From contig DHHE01000164.1 of the NCBI GenBank assembly GCA_002403115.1, positions 1 through 13,549 of the forward strand: a DNA stretch of 13,549 nucleotides, in the 5' to 3' direction. The notes under the pieces were generated by a model. The model was not told the origin of the DNA, did not search any database, and saw only the letters and a program-made list of their open reading frames with translations. Made by a program: the position numbers and the translations under genes. Of this stretch, positions 1 through 7,382 are shown in pieces. Source of the stretch: a bacterium UBP2_UBA4780 (GTDB lineage Bacteria; Edwardsbacteria; AC1; EtOH8). Position 1 is the stretch's first letter. Every line of letters begins with the position of its first letter.

Positions 1-2213
1 CCGTGGACGATGCGCACCCGGCCCACCCCCAGCAGCACCGCCTCGTCCAGGTAGCGGTCCAGCCTCTCCAGGGCCTCGTCGGCCCGCAATCCCAGAAGGT
101 GCAGCTCGGGCGGGAAGCTGGACACCGCGTCGTACCCGGCCGAGCCTTTCATGGCCTCGGCCTCGGCTGGCGTGGCCAGGGGCTGGACCTGGTCCCGGCG
201 CACCGTCATCCAAACCGAGCCCACCTGCACCTTGAGCCTGCCCGAGGCGTCCGGCAGTAAAGCCACCTTGGCCCGGCCGTTGGTAATGGGAAGGTAGACC
301 TCCTGGCCTACGACAAGCTCCAGCTTTTCATTTTCAACCGGCACCAGCCCCTCGCCCGAACCCCCTCCCAGCGACTTGGCCTCCCGCCCGGCATCGGCCA
401 GCACCTGGCGCGACTGTTTGATGCTCTCCTTCGATCCCTGCCCGGCCCGCACCACGGCCACCGCCTGCTCGGCAGCGCTGCGGGCCTTGGCCAACACCTC
501 CTCGGCCTCGGCCCTGGCCCGTTGATAGAGCTCTTTCTCCTCCTGCCCCCATTGTTTCAGCTTCAGCTCGTACTGGCTGGACAGCTCGGCCGCGCGCTGG
601 GATTCCCCGGCCGCCAGCGCCCGGGATCCCTCCATTTCCTTTTTAACGGCTTCGATGTGCGCGATCAGGTCCTCCAGGTGGACCGCCCTCGAGTCCAGCC
701 GCCCCCTGGCCCGCGACACCAGTTCCCGCGAAAGCCCCAGCCTTTCGGCTATCTCCAGCCCGAAGCTGGCCCCTGGCAGGCCGGCCTCGAGCTGGTAGGT
801 GGGCGCCAGGCGCTGCCGGTCGAACTGCATGGCCGCGTTTACCATGGCCGGCTGGTCCTGGACGAACGCCTTGAGGGCAGCGTAGTGGGTGGTGGAAAGC
901 AGCAGACAGCCCCGGCCGGCCAGATCCTCCAGCACCGCCATGGCCAGGGCCGCGCCCTCTCCCGGCTCGGTGCCCACCCCGATCTCGTCCAGCAGCACCA
1001 GGGATCGGGCGGTGGCCCCTGACAATATCCCGGCGATCCGGGTGACGTGCGAAGAGAAGGTGGAAAGCGACTGGGCGATGGACTGCTCGTCCCCGATGTC
1101 GGCGTAGACGGCGTCGAACACCGGCAGGGCCGTGCCCTCGCCGGCCGGGACGAACATGCCTGCCTGGTGCATCAGGGCCAGAAGGCCGACGGTCTTCAGC
1201 ACCACCGTCTTGCCTCCGGTGTTGGGCCCGGTGATGACCATGGCCGTCCGCCCGTCGCCCAGCTCCAGGTCCAGGGGCACCGGCTCCCTGATGGCCGGGT
1301 GCCGCGCCTGCGCCAGCTTGAGGTAGTTGCCCCCGGACATGACCGGCCGGACGCAGCCCCAGTCAAGGGCCAGCCTTCCCCGGGCGAGGATCAGGTCCAG
1401 GCGGGAGATGAGCGACAGGTTTCCCCGGAAGGCGTCCATCGAGTCCAGCACCCTGGCCGAGAAGGCCCGCAGGATGCGCTCCACCTCGCGCTGCTCGTCG
1501 ATGGCCAGCTGGCGCAGCTGGTTGTTCATCTCCACCGTGGCCAGGGGCTCCATGAAGGCGGTGGCCCCCGAGGCCGAGGTGTCGTGGACGATGCCCTTGA
1601 ACCTGGTCCTGGCCTCGGCCCGGACCGGCAGCACGTAGCGTCCCTCGCGCATGGTCACCAGCGGCTCCTGCAGGGTTTGGCCCGAGGCGGCCATGATCTC
1701 CTCCAGCTTGCGGTGCACCCGCTCCCTGGCGATCTCCCTGTCCCGGCGGATGCGGTGCAGGTCCGCGCTGGCCCGGTCGGATACCGCGCCGTCCGGCTCG
1801 AAGCTGCGCTCGACGTCCTCCTCCAGGGGGCGGTCGGCCGCCAGCCCCTGGGCCAGCTCCCACAGCAGGGGATAGTCCTCGCGCCTCAGTTCCAGCCCGG
1901 TTCGCAGGAGACGGGCCAGGCGAAGATGCCGGCCCAGGTTCTGGAGCTCGGCCGGTTCCAGGATGGCCCCGCTTTCGGAAAGAGCCTCCAGGGCCGGTCC
2001 CAGGTCGGTTAGCGTCGAAAACTCGAAGCCGATTCCGGCCTCCTGGAGTTTTTTGGCTTCGGCCGTCAGCGCCTGCTCCCCGGCCACCTTCTCGGCAGAA
2101 CCCGAGGGGGCGACTTTGAGCGCTTCCTCCCTGGCGTAGGGCGAGCCGCAACGGGCGGCCAGGGCCCGGCGCACCAGGTCGAATTCGAGTATCTGGAGGC
2201 TGTGCTGGTTCAT
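1..2213 (-). CDS. mutS2: MutS2 family ATPase/endonuclease (C-terminus outside window)
   Basis: My translation gives 737 complete residues, starting with the typical MutS2 N-terminus MNQHSLQILEFDLVRRAL. A Walker A motif GPNTGGKT lies at residues 329-336 and Walker B LVLLDEIG has D409/E410, followed by the ABC-type GVGTEPGEGAAL. A charged helical clamp spans about 500-590. A small basic beta module (VGQEVYLP) begins near 630. The Smr nuclease domain starts near 702 (LHLLGLRADEAL) and the window cuts it at RIVHG. MutS2 proteins lack the mismatch-reading N-terminal domain of MutS. In studied bacteria they suppress homologous recombination or act on collided ribosomes; which applies here is not shown. 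No clear Shine-Dalgarno precedes the ATG, because a repeat-like sequence occupies the upstream space. The start is set by alignment with the family N-terminus. cvpA two genes upstream fits the common cvpA-mutS2 neighbourhood. Confidence 0.95.
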   Translation of the reverse strand, partial: MNQHSLQILEFDLVRRALAARCGSPYAREEALKVAPSGSAEKVAGEQALTAEAKKLQEAGIGFEFSTLTDLGPALEALSESGAILEPAELQNLGRHLRLARLLRTGLELRREDYPLLWELAQGLAADRPLEEDVERSFEPDGAVSDRASADLHRIRRDREIARERVHRKLEEIMAASGQTLQEPLVTMREGRYVLPVRAEARTRFKGIVHDTSASGATAFMEPLATVEMNNQLRQLAIDEQREVERILRAFSARVLDSMDAFRGNLSLISRLDLILARGRLALDWGCVRPVMSGGNYLKLAQARHPAIREPVPLDLELGDGRTAMVITGPNTGGKTVVLKTVGLLALMHQAGMFVPAGEGTALPVFDAVYADIGDEQSIAQSLSTFSSHVTRIAGILSGATARSLVLLDEIGVGTEPGEGAALAMAVLEDLAGRGCLLLSTTHYAALKAFVQDQPAMVNAAMQFDRQRLAPTYQLEAGLPGASFGLEIAERLGLSRELVSRARGRLDSRAVHLEDLIAHIEAVKKEMEGSRALAAGESQRAAELSSQYELKLKQWGQEEKELYQRARAEAEEVLAKARSAAEQAVAVVRAGQGSKESIKQSRQVLADAGREAKSLGGGSGEGLVPVENEKLELVVGQEVYLPITNGRAKVALLPDASGRLKVQVGSVWMTVRRDQVQPLATPAEAEAMKGSAGYDAVSSFPPELHLLGLRADEALERLDRYLDEAVLLGVGRVRIVH

Positions 2214-2215
2214 TT

Positions 2216-2236
2216 ATTCGACAGGATTCACAGGAT
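2216..2236. repeat. Tandem ACAGGATT-type intergenic word next to mutS2 start
   Basis: The plus strand reads GACAGGATTCACAGGAT, two copies of a CAGGAT word seven to eight bases apart. Read on the minus strand it is ATCCTGTGAATCCTGT, ending a few bases before the mutS2 ATG. I recall similar ATCCTGT pairs in intergenic DNA of many environmental bacteria, but could not check this. It takes the place where a ribosome-binding site would normally be. Confidence 0.5.
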
Positions 2237-2328
2237 AGTAGCCCTTGGACACAATGAAACCTTGCCTGTCTGCTCCGTTATTTGATCGCTCCAAGGCAAA
2301 AGTATCCCGCCAATCCTGCCCGCTTTGT

Positions 2329-3447
2329 TCACTCGAAGGAGAATCCCCTGGCCTTGGCCTGGCTCCGCACCGCCTGGATGACGGCGTAGTCCAGGGTCTT
2401 GTCCGACTGCTGCACCCCGAGCTTTGCGGCCACGTACTGCTGGCGCTCCAGGTAAAGCTTGCGGATCTTCTCCCCGGTGTCGGTCCGCTTCTTGTGCAGC
2501 TGGTCGACGTATTCCCTCTTGGCCTTGGGCGTTTTCCCGCGCAGCACCTGGGGCAGCTTGGCGTCCTCCACCTTGGCCAGGTCGACGGCGCCGGAGCGCA
2601 CCGCGTCCACCAGGTCCCAGTCGGCCGTGTACTGGGCGGTGGCCTTGGCCATGGTTCGCTCGGTCATCATCTGGCTGCTGTAGGCCGAGGCGTTGCGGTC
2701 CTGCTCCATCTGACGCTCCTTGCCCTTGCGGTCGCTGCCGCCCCAGGCCAAAAAGGTCCGGTTGAGCTCCAGGTTGAGTTCCGCGATCTCCGGGTCCTGC
2801 GGGGCGTCAACCGCCGCCGGCCTCTGCTCCTGGTCGATGTTGCTGTACCTGCCGCCGGTCAGCTCGGCCCCGTCCCTCCATCCGGTGCGCTCCCCCTCCT
2901 GCAGGCTCCCGCAGAAGATGGTGTTGACCACTATGCCCCTGCCCTTGGCCTTGGCGCAGGCCTGCTTGTAGTCCACCTTGCCCTGGGTGAACTCCTCGTT
3001 CCCGGCGATGAAGACCAGCTTCAGGTCCCCGTCGGAGCGCGACCATTCCAGCTCGTCGGCCGCCGCCAGGATGGCCCAGCCGCAGTACTCCAGGCCGCCG
3101 TTGGTCCTGAGGCCGAACAGCTGCTCCGAGATCAGGTCCAGGTCCCGGGTGAGGGGAGACACCCGCCGCAGGTAGCCGTGGTCCCGCTCCAGCCCGGAGT
3201 TGCCGTACTCGTAGAGGGCCACTTCCAGCCGGGGCGGCCGGCCGCCCTTGCGGGCCAGCGACAGCTCGTTGACGATGCGCCACAACTGCGACTTGGCCTG
3301 GTCGATGAGCCCGTCCATGCTGTTGCTGGTGTCCAGCAGGATGGCGATCTGGATCAGGGGCCCCGGATCCTTGTCCTTGGCCTGCCCCAGGGCCGGCCCG
3401 GCCGCCATCAGGACGGCCAGTGTCAAAGCGACCGCGTTTCTCTTCAT
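2329..3447 (-). CDS. Exported von Willebrand factor A (vWA) domain protein
   Basis: This is a 372-residue protein. Residues 1-22 form a signal peptide: basic MKRN, a hydrophobic core, then an ALGQA-like cleavage site, so it is probably periplasmic or secreted. A vWA fold follows (about 31-215). The metal-ion site DTSNSM supplies D39, S41 and S43 of the DxSxS motif, and T115 in LRTNGG matches the second-loop threonine. The third metal loop, normally TDG, reads AGNEE (148-152) and lacks the expected Asp. The C-terminal 140 residues are charged and probably helical, without a family I recognise. The ATG is preceded by AGGAG at good spacing. It sits between cvpA and mutS2, 106 nt after cvpA. vWA domains usually bind proteins through a divalent metal; the partner here is unknown. 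Confidence 0.85.
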   Translation of the reverse strand: MKRNAVALTLAVLMAAGPALGQAKDKDPGPLIQIAILLDTSNSMDGLIDQAKSQLWRIVNELSLARKGGRPPRLEVALYEYGNSGLERDHGYLRRVSPLTRDLDLISEQLFGLRTNGGLEYCGWAILAAADELEWSRSDGDLKLVFIAGNEEFTQGKVDYKQACAKAKGRGIVVNTIFCGSLQEGERTGWRDGAELTGGRYSNIDQEQRPAAVDAPQDPEIAELNLELNRTFLAWGGSDRKGKERQMEQDRNASAYSSQMMTERTMAKATAQYTADWDLVDAVRSGAVDLAKVEDAKLPQVLRGKTPKAKREYVDQLHKKRTDTGEKIRKLYLERQQYVAAKLGVQQSDKTLDYAVIQAVRSQAKARGFSFE

Positions 3448-3553
3448 TATTCTATCTCCTATTTATGTGCGAGTATCTTTTCTGCGATGCAATTTGAGAA
3501 ACTCGAGAAGGAAATTCCTGGTTTCATGGATTCCTTAGAGGGTGATTCGGGCC

Positions 3554-4111
3554 TCATATCGGTTTTAACTGTTGCACCTTCTTGGGCTCGGGCTGCTTCT
3601 GGAAATCCTGGTACATCTCCCGGGCCTTGGGCCAAAGGCCCTTGGTATGCTGGTAGACCCACGGGGCCACCTTGCGCATGGAGCGGATGGCGGCCGAGCC
3701 GTCGAGCCGGTCCGATGCGTCCTTGGGCAAGGGCACCATGGCCAGCAGCAGGAGCAGGACCGAGATGATCAGCGCCCCCTTGATAAGACCCACCGCCATG
3801 CCGCCAAGCTTGTCGGCCAGGTCCAGCGGCGTGGCCCGGATGATCTTTGAAAGCAGCCATCCGGCGATGGTGATGGCCAGGAAAACGGCCAGGAAGGCGG
3901 CCATGAACCCGGCGGTGGGCGCGATATGCCCGGGGATGGCCGGAGCCATTCCCTTCAGCCAGCCAGCCGCCGCCTGGTGGAGGACGACGGCCGCCACGAA
4001 GGCGGCGACCAGGGCGATGATGCCCACGATCTCCTGCACCAGCCCCTTGCGGAAGCCGACGAACACCGCCACCGCCAGCAGGGCGAAAACGGCCAGGTCT
4101 ATCCAGCCCAA
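3554..4111 (-). CDS. cvpA: CvpA family membrane protein
   Basis: The protein has 185 residues and about four hydrophobic segments (roughly 4-20, 24-45, 64-88 and 106-127). It carries the CvpA landmarks GFRKGLVQEIVGIIAL near the N-terminus and LGGMAVGLIKGALI before the last membrane segment. A hydrophilic, Lys/Pro-rich tail of about 55 residues follows. CvpA was named for colicin V production and is an inner-membrane protein linked to envelope homeostasis; its biochemical activity is not settled. The start codon is TTG at 4111, supported by AAAGGA about eight bases upstream and by the family N-terminus; the next in-frame ATG lies inside the membrane region. The gene begins 42 nt after the M1 peptidase stop, so the two may be cotranscribed. 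Its position near mutS2 matches many genomes. Confidence 0.88.
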   Translation of the reverse strand: MGWIDLAVFALLAVAVFVGFRKGLVQEIVGIIALVAAFVAAVVLHQAAAGWLKGMAPAIPGHIAPTAGFMAAFLAVFLAITIAGWLLSKIIRATPLDLADKLGGMAVGLIKGALIISVLLLLLAMVPLPKDASDRLDGSAAIRSMRKVAPWVYQHTKGLWPKAREMYQDFQKQPEPKKVQQLKPI

Positions 4112-4153
4112 TTCTCTTTCCTTTCGAGAAGCACTGTTCCGCGGCGGCCGGTA

Positions 4154-6418
4154 TCAAAACACCCGGTTTACCCGGACGGTCCTTCGCTGCCCGCCCCACT
4201 CCAGCACCGCCAGGTACCCGCCGCTGGCGGCCTTCCGCCCGGCCCCGTCCCGCCCGTTCCAGACGGCGGCCTGCGGCCCAGCGGTGCGGAACCCGTCGAC
4301 GACCGTGCGCACCAGCTGTCCGGAAAGGTTGTATATCGCCAGGCGAGTCCGCCCGGCCGAAGGAAGGTGATATTCGAGTCGGACGGCTTCCCGCGAGGGG
4401 TTGGCCCCGGTCGGGGAAAGCCAAAGCACCCTCGGGCCTGCCGCCTCCTCCGGGCCGCCGGCCACCCCGGTGGGTATGGCAGACATGGAACTCGAGGACC
4501 TGGTCTGGAAGCAGGTGTCCTGACCGCTGACCGCGGCCACGGTGTAGTAGTAGCGCACCCCCGGCACCAGCCCGGTGTCCAGATAGCTGGTGTCGGGCAC
4601 TATCCCCCCGTTTATCCTTGCGAAGGGACCTCCGGCTGCCAGACCCCGGTATGCGATGTAGCCGTGGGGGGGCGCCGGGTCGGCGGTGAAACTGTTCCAG
4701 ACTAGGCTGATCTGGCATGGTCCCGGCACCGCCGCTCGCATCCTGGGGATGCTGTCGTTGTGGCTTTTGAGCACCCAGTTGTCGGGATCGAATCTTGCCC
4801 AGATGATCGGCGAGGCTGTCTCCAGGTGGAACGGGCCTGAAAGCGCCGCTTCCAGCCAGACCACGGTGTCCTTCCGCCCGGCAGCGCTGCTGCAGGCCAT
4901 GTTCACCGGCATGGAGTAAAGCTCCCCGGACGACGGCCAGTGCTTAACAGTGAAGCGGCAGGCATTGCTGTCGGGCGCGGTCCGGTGATAAATGACCGTG
5001 GTGTACCGGGGATGCCCGGGCCGCCGCAGCCACTGGTCGAAGAACCAGTCCAGGCCCTGGCCGTGGTGCTGCTCGGCGATCCGCTGCAGGTCCGAGGTCA
5101 CCGCCGTGCCGTAGGCGAAGGAGTCGGCGTAGGCCCGCATCATCGGCCAGAAGGCCGCCTCGCCCATCACCCATCTCAGCATGTGCAGCACCCAGGCCCC
5201 CTTGGCGTACTCCATCGAGAAGTCGTAGATCAGGGACATGGGCGGGTCGTATATGGGATAGATCAGGGCGTTGCCTGAAAGGGCGGCCGAGAAGTTCTGG
5301 CCCATGTAGGCGCCGGGCAGCCGGCCGGTGGCCTGCTCGTCGTAGACCGCCTCGCAGTAGCTGGCGAATCCCTCGTTCAGCCAGATGTCGGCCCAGGTTC
5401 CGCATGTGACCATGTCCCCGAACCACATGTGCGACAGTTCGTGGGCGATGCCGTACTGGTCGCTGGTGCCGATCCAGTTGCGGATGATGGTGGTCATGTC
5501 CTGGTTCTCCATGCCGCCGAAGACGAAGGGATAGACCGCGGCCATGGCGTACTTGCCGAAGGGGTACCGCCCGAACCTGGAGGTGTAGCACTCCATCATG
5601 GCCGGCACGTTGGCGAAGGCCTCGCAAGACTGGGCCGAATCCTGGGGCCAGACGAAATACAGCAAGGGCACGGTGTCGCCGGTTGAGGTCCTGGCGGTGT
5701 CCGTCCAGAACGAATACCGGGAGACGTGGAAGGCCATCAGATAGGTGGCGATGGAGCTTGCCTCCTCCCATCGCCAAGTGAGCAGGTCGCCGTCGCGGAC
5801 GGTGTCGGACAGCACGCCGTTGGCCGCGGTGACGAACGAGTCCGGCGCCGTGATCTCGAAGACGCAGCCCGAGTCCGCCTTGTCCCAAGGCTCGTCCAGG
5901 CAGGGCATCCACTTGCGGGCGTCCTGGGGCGCGCTGCAGGTGTAGCCGACGGTTCGCAGCGTCTGCCCGCCTTTGGGATACCAGTAATAACCGCGGCTGT
6001 AGCTGCCATTGGCCGAGAAGTTTCCCGCCCGATAGAATATGTCCAGGGTGAAGGGCTGGCCGCTGGCCAGTCCGCCCATCCCCACCAGCAGACTGTCGGT
6101 AGGCCGGCGGTATCCGGCGGCGGTTCCGTCCAGCTTAACCGAGTCCACTGCCAGCCGCACGCAGTGGAGCATGACCGTGTCCAGCCCGGCCGTCCGGGAG
6201 ACGGCCGCAATGGTCTGGCGCCCGTGGAGCGAATCGCTGGTCATGGCCGGACGCAGCGCCAGCCTGTAATGGCGGACGTCGAAGGAGTGGGTGGTGTCGA
6301 ATTTGGCTGTATATATATGTGGTGTCGCTGCCATCGGCGGCCTGGTCTCCCTGGGCCCGGCCAGGGCCGCTACCGCGGCCAAGCCGACCAACAATGCGGT
6401 GAACGTTCTACGCCTCAT
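4154..6418 (-). CDS. Secreted M1 family aminopeptidase with FN3 and FlgD-like sorting domain
   Basis: The protein has 754 residues from the chosen start (MRRRTFTALLVGL), with a signal peptide over about the first 21 residues. The M1 exopeptidase motif appears as GGMEN (301-305). The zinc site is HELSH (326-330), with the third ligand E349 in NEGF, spacing HExxH-18-E. This indicates a zinc metallo-aminopeptidase that trims N-terminal residues from peptides outside the cytoplasm. A fibronectin type III-like domain lies at about 565-650. The last 90 residues (about 663-754) look like the FlgD-type Ig/C-terminal sorting module, with SPTGANPS then IYNLSGQLVRTV and a DGAGRKAASGGY turn. An upstream in-frame start at 6463 exists but would run into the palindromic repeat. 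The ATG at 6418 has GGGGTGGAAGGA before it and starts the signal peptide. The substrate is unknown. Confidence 0.92.
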   Translation of the reverse strand: MRRRTFTALLVGLAAVAALAGPRETRPPMAATPHIYTAKFDTTHSFDVRHYRLALRPAMTSDSLHGRQTIAAVSRTAGLDTVMLHCVRLAVDSVKLDGTAAGYRRPTDSLLVGMGGLASGQPFTLDIFYRAGNFSANGSYSRGYYWYPKGGQTLRTVGYTCSAPQDARKWMPCLDEPWDKADSGCVFEITAPDSFVTAANGVLSDTVRDGDLLTWRWEEASSIATYLMAFHVSRYSFWTDTARTSTGDTVPLLYFVWPQDSAQSCEAFANVPAMMECYTSRFGRYPFGKYAMAAVYPFVFGGMENQDMTTIIRNWIGTSDQYGIAHELSHMWFGDMVTCGTWADIWLNEGFASYCEAVYDEQATGRLPGAYMGQNFSAALSGNALIYPIYDPPMSLIYDFSMEYAKGAWVLHMLRWVMGEAAFWPMMRAYADSFAYGTAVTSDLQRIAEQHHGQGLDWFFDQWLRRPGHPRYTTVIYHRTAPDSNACRFTVKHWPSSGELYSMPVNMACSSAAGRKDTVVWLEAALSGPFHLETASPIIWARFDPDNWVLKSHNDSIPRMRAAVPGPCQISLVWNSFTADPAPPHGYIAYRGLAAGGPFARINGGIVPDTSYLDTGLVPGVRYYYTVAAVSGQDTCFQTRSSSSMSAIPTGVAGGPEEAAGPRVLWLSPTGANPSREAVRLEYHLPSAGRTRLAIYNLSGQLVRTVVDGFRTAGPQAAVWNGRDGAGRKAASGGYLAVLEWGGQRRTVRVNRVF

Positions 6419-6458
6419 TCCTTCCACCCCTTTTGTTCTCATTTGCTGACAGTTTACG

Positions 6459-6506
6459 ACCACCCCTTTGTCCCCTCCTTATCCAAGGAGGGGATCGAGG
6501 GGTGGT
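6459..6506. repeat. Two-tier palindromic intergenic repeat between rsmE and the M1 peptidase
   Basis: The outer arms ACCACCCCT (6459-6467) and AGGGGTGGT (6498-6506) are perfectly complementary over 9 bp. The inner arms TCCCCTCCTT (6471-6480) and AAGGAGGGGA (6485-6494) pair over 10 bp around a 4-nt loop ATCC. A 3x3 internal loop separates the two stems. It starts 6 nt past the rsmE stop. There is no T-run on either side, so it is not a classical intrinsic terminator. It resembles CCCCTCC...GGAGGGG palindromes I recall from intergenic DNA of diverse bacteria. It could stop or stabilise rsmE transcript ends. Confidence 0.8.
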
Positions 6507-6512
6507 TTCCGG

Positions 6513-7283
6513 TCACCCCAGCTCGCCCAGCTGGGCCAGCGCCAGCGCCGCCAGGGCCAGGCCGGCGGTCTCGGCCCGCAGCCGCCGAGGCCCCAGAGTG
6601 ACAAGGCGGACGTGCTTGTCGGCCGCCCTCTGCCGTTCCTCTTCTGAGAACCCCCCCTCCGGCCCCACGATGCACAGCACCCTCCGCACCTCCTTGTTGG
6701 CGGGAAGTTCGGAAAACGCCCGGGCCACCGAAAGCCTTTTCTCGGATTCGTCGGCCATCAGCGCCAGGTCGTAGGCGTCGCATTGGTCCCAGAGCTTCGC
6801 CAGCTCGGTGGGCTCGTGGATCTTCGGCAGCACCGAGCGCAGGGACTGCTTCATGGCGGCCACCGCCAGGCGCTGCCAGCGCGCCTGCCGGCCCTCGCCG
6901 GCCTCCCCCGGCACCGGGAGCCCACCCTCGGGCCTGATCACCGAGTTCTGGGAGACCAGCGGGATGAAACCGTAGACGCCAAGCTCGGTGCCCTTCTCGA
7001 TCACCAGGTCCATCCGCGTCCCCTTGGGAACGGCCTGGGCCAGGGTCACCTGGCGGATGGGCTCGCGCCCTTTGCGCGACCTGTTGATGATCCTGGCGGT
7101 AACCGAGAAGGAGGACACCGCCTCCAGCGAGCACTCGTACTCGCCCCCCTGGCCGTCCACGAACACCACCCGGTCGCCCCGCTTGTGGCGGAGCGCGGTG
7201 GCGATGTGCCTGGCCTCTTCGCCGGAGACGGTCACTTGGCGTTCGGAGACGTCGGAGGGCTTGACGTGGAAATGTTCAGGCAT
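6513..7283 (-). CDS. rsmE: 16S rRNA (uracil1498-N3)-methyltransferase RsmE
   Basis: The protein has 256 residues, a normal length for RsmE. An N-terminal PUA-like RNA-binding part (about 1-70, with HFHV and GEEARHIATALRHKRGD) precedes a SPOUT methyltransferase domain. Family motifs are KGTRMDLVIEKGTELGV (88-104), IVGPEGGFSEEE (205-216) and the knot segment LGPRRLRAETA (230-240), which forms the S-adenosylmethionine site. RsmE methylates N3 of U1498 in the decoding region of 16S rRNA. It follows dnaJ at 99 nt, the usual chaperone-operon association; prmA, often found between them, is absent. The ATG at 7283 lacks a strong ribosome-binding site, but MPEHFHV is a typical family N-terminus. Confidence 0.96.
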   Translation of the reverse strand: MPEHFHVKPSDVSERQVTVSGEEARHIATALRHKRGDRVVFVDGQGGEYECSLEAVSSFSVTARIINRSRKGREPIRQVTLAQAVPKGTRMDLVIEKGTELGVYGFIPLVSQNSVIRPEGGLPVPGEAGEGRQARWQRLAVAAMKQSLRSVLPKIHEPTELAKLWDQCDAYDLALMADESEKRLSVARAFSELPANKEVRRVLCIVGPEGGFSEEERQRAADKHVRLVTLGPRRLRAETAGLALAALALAQLGELG

Positions 7284-7304
7284 TGATGATCAAGGATTTA
7301 CTGG

Positions 7305-7373
7305 CCACATAATGCACAATATTCACAATGCCGCCATCGAGAAATATTCCTGTGCATCATGTGCTTTCTGTGG
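7305..7373. repeat. Imperfect inverted repeat in the dnaJ-rsmE spacer
   Basis: CCACATAATGCACA (7305-7318) matches the reverse complement of TGTGCTTTCTGTGG (7360-7373) at 12 of 14 positions. The right half also carries a second TGTGC word (7351-7355), giving a GTGCATCATGTGC run. The transcript could form a hairpin about 10 nt after the dnaJ stop, but no T-run follows. The TGTGC...TGTGG wording is like a repeat I recall from intergenic DNA in other bacteria. Confidence 0.55.
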
Positions 7374-7382
7374 CTTGTGTGA

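Noticed and set aside
1047..2012. Long open frames on the plus strand across mutS2 (321 codons), and similar ones over the vWA gene, rsmE and dnaK
   Set aside because: They are antisense shadows of strongly supported minus-strand genes in GC-rich DNA, with low-complexity His/Gln/Arg-rich translations and no domains.
6459..6506. Intrinsic terminator for rsmE
   Set aside because: The stem is strong but no T-run follows on either strand, so I list it as a repeat.
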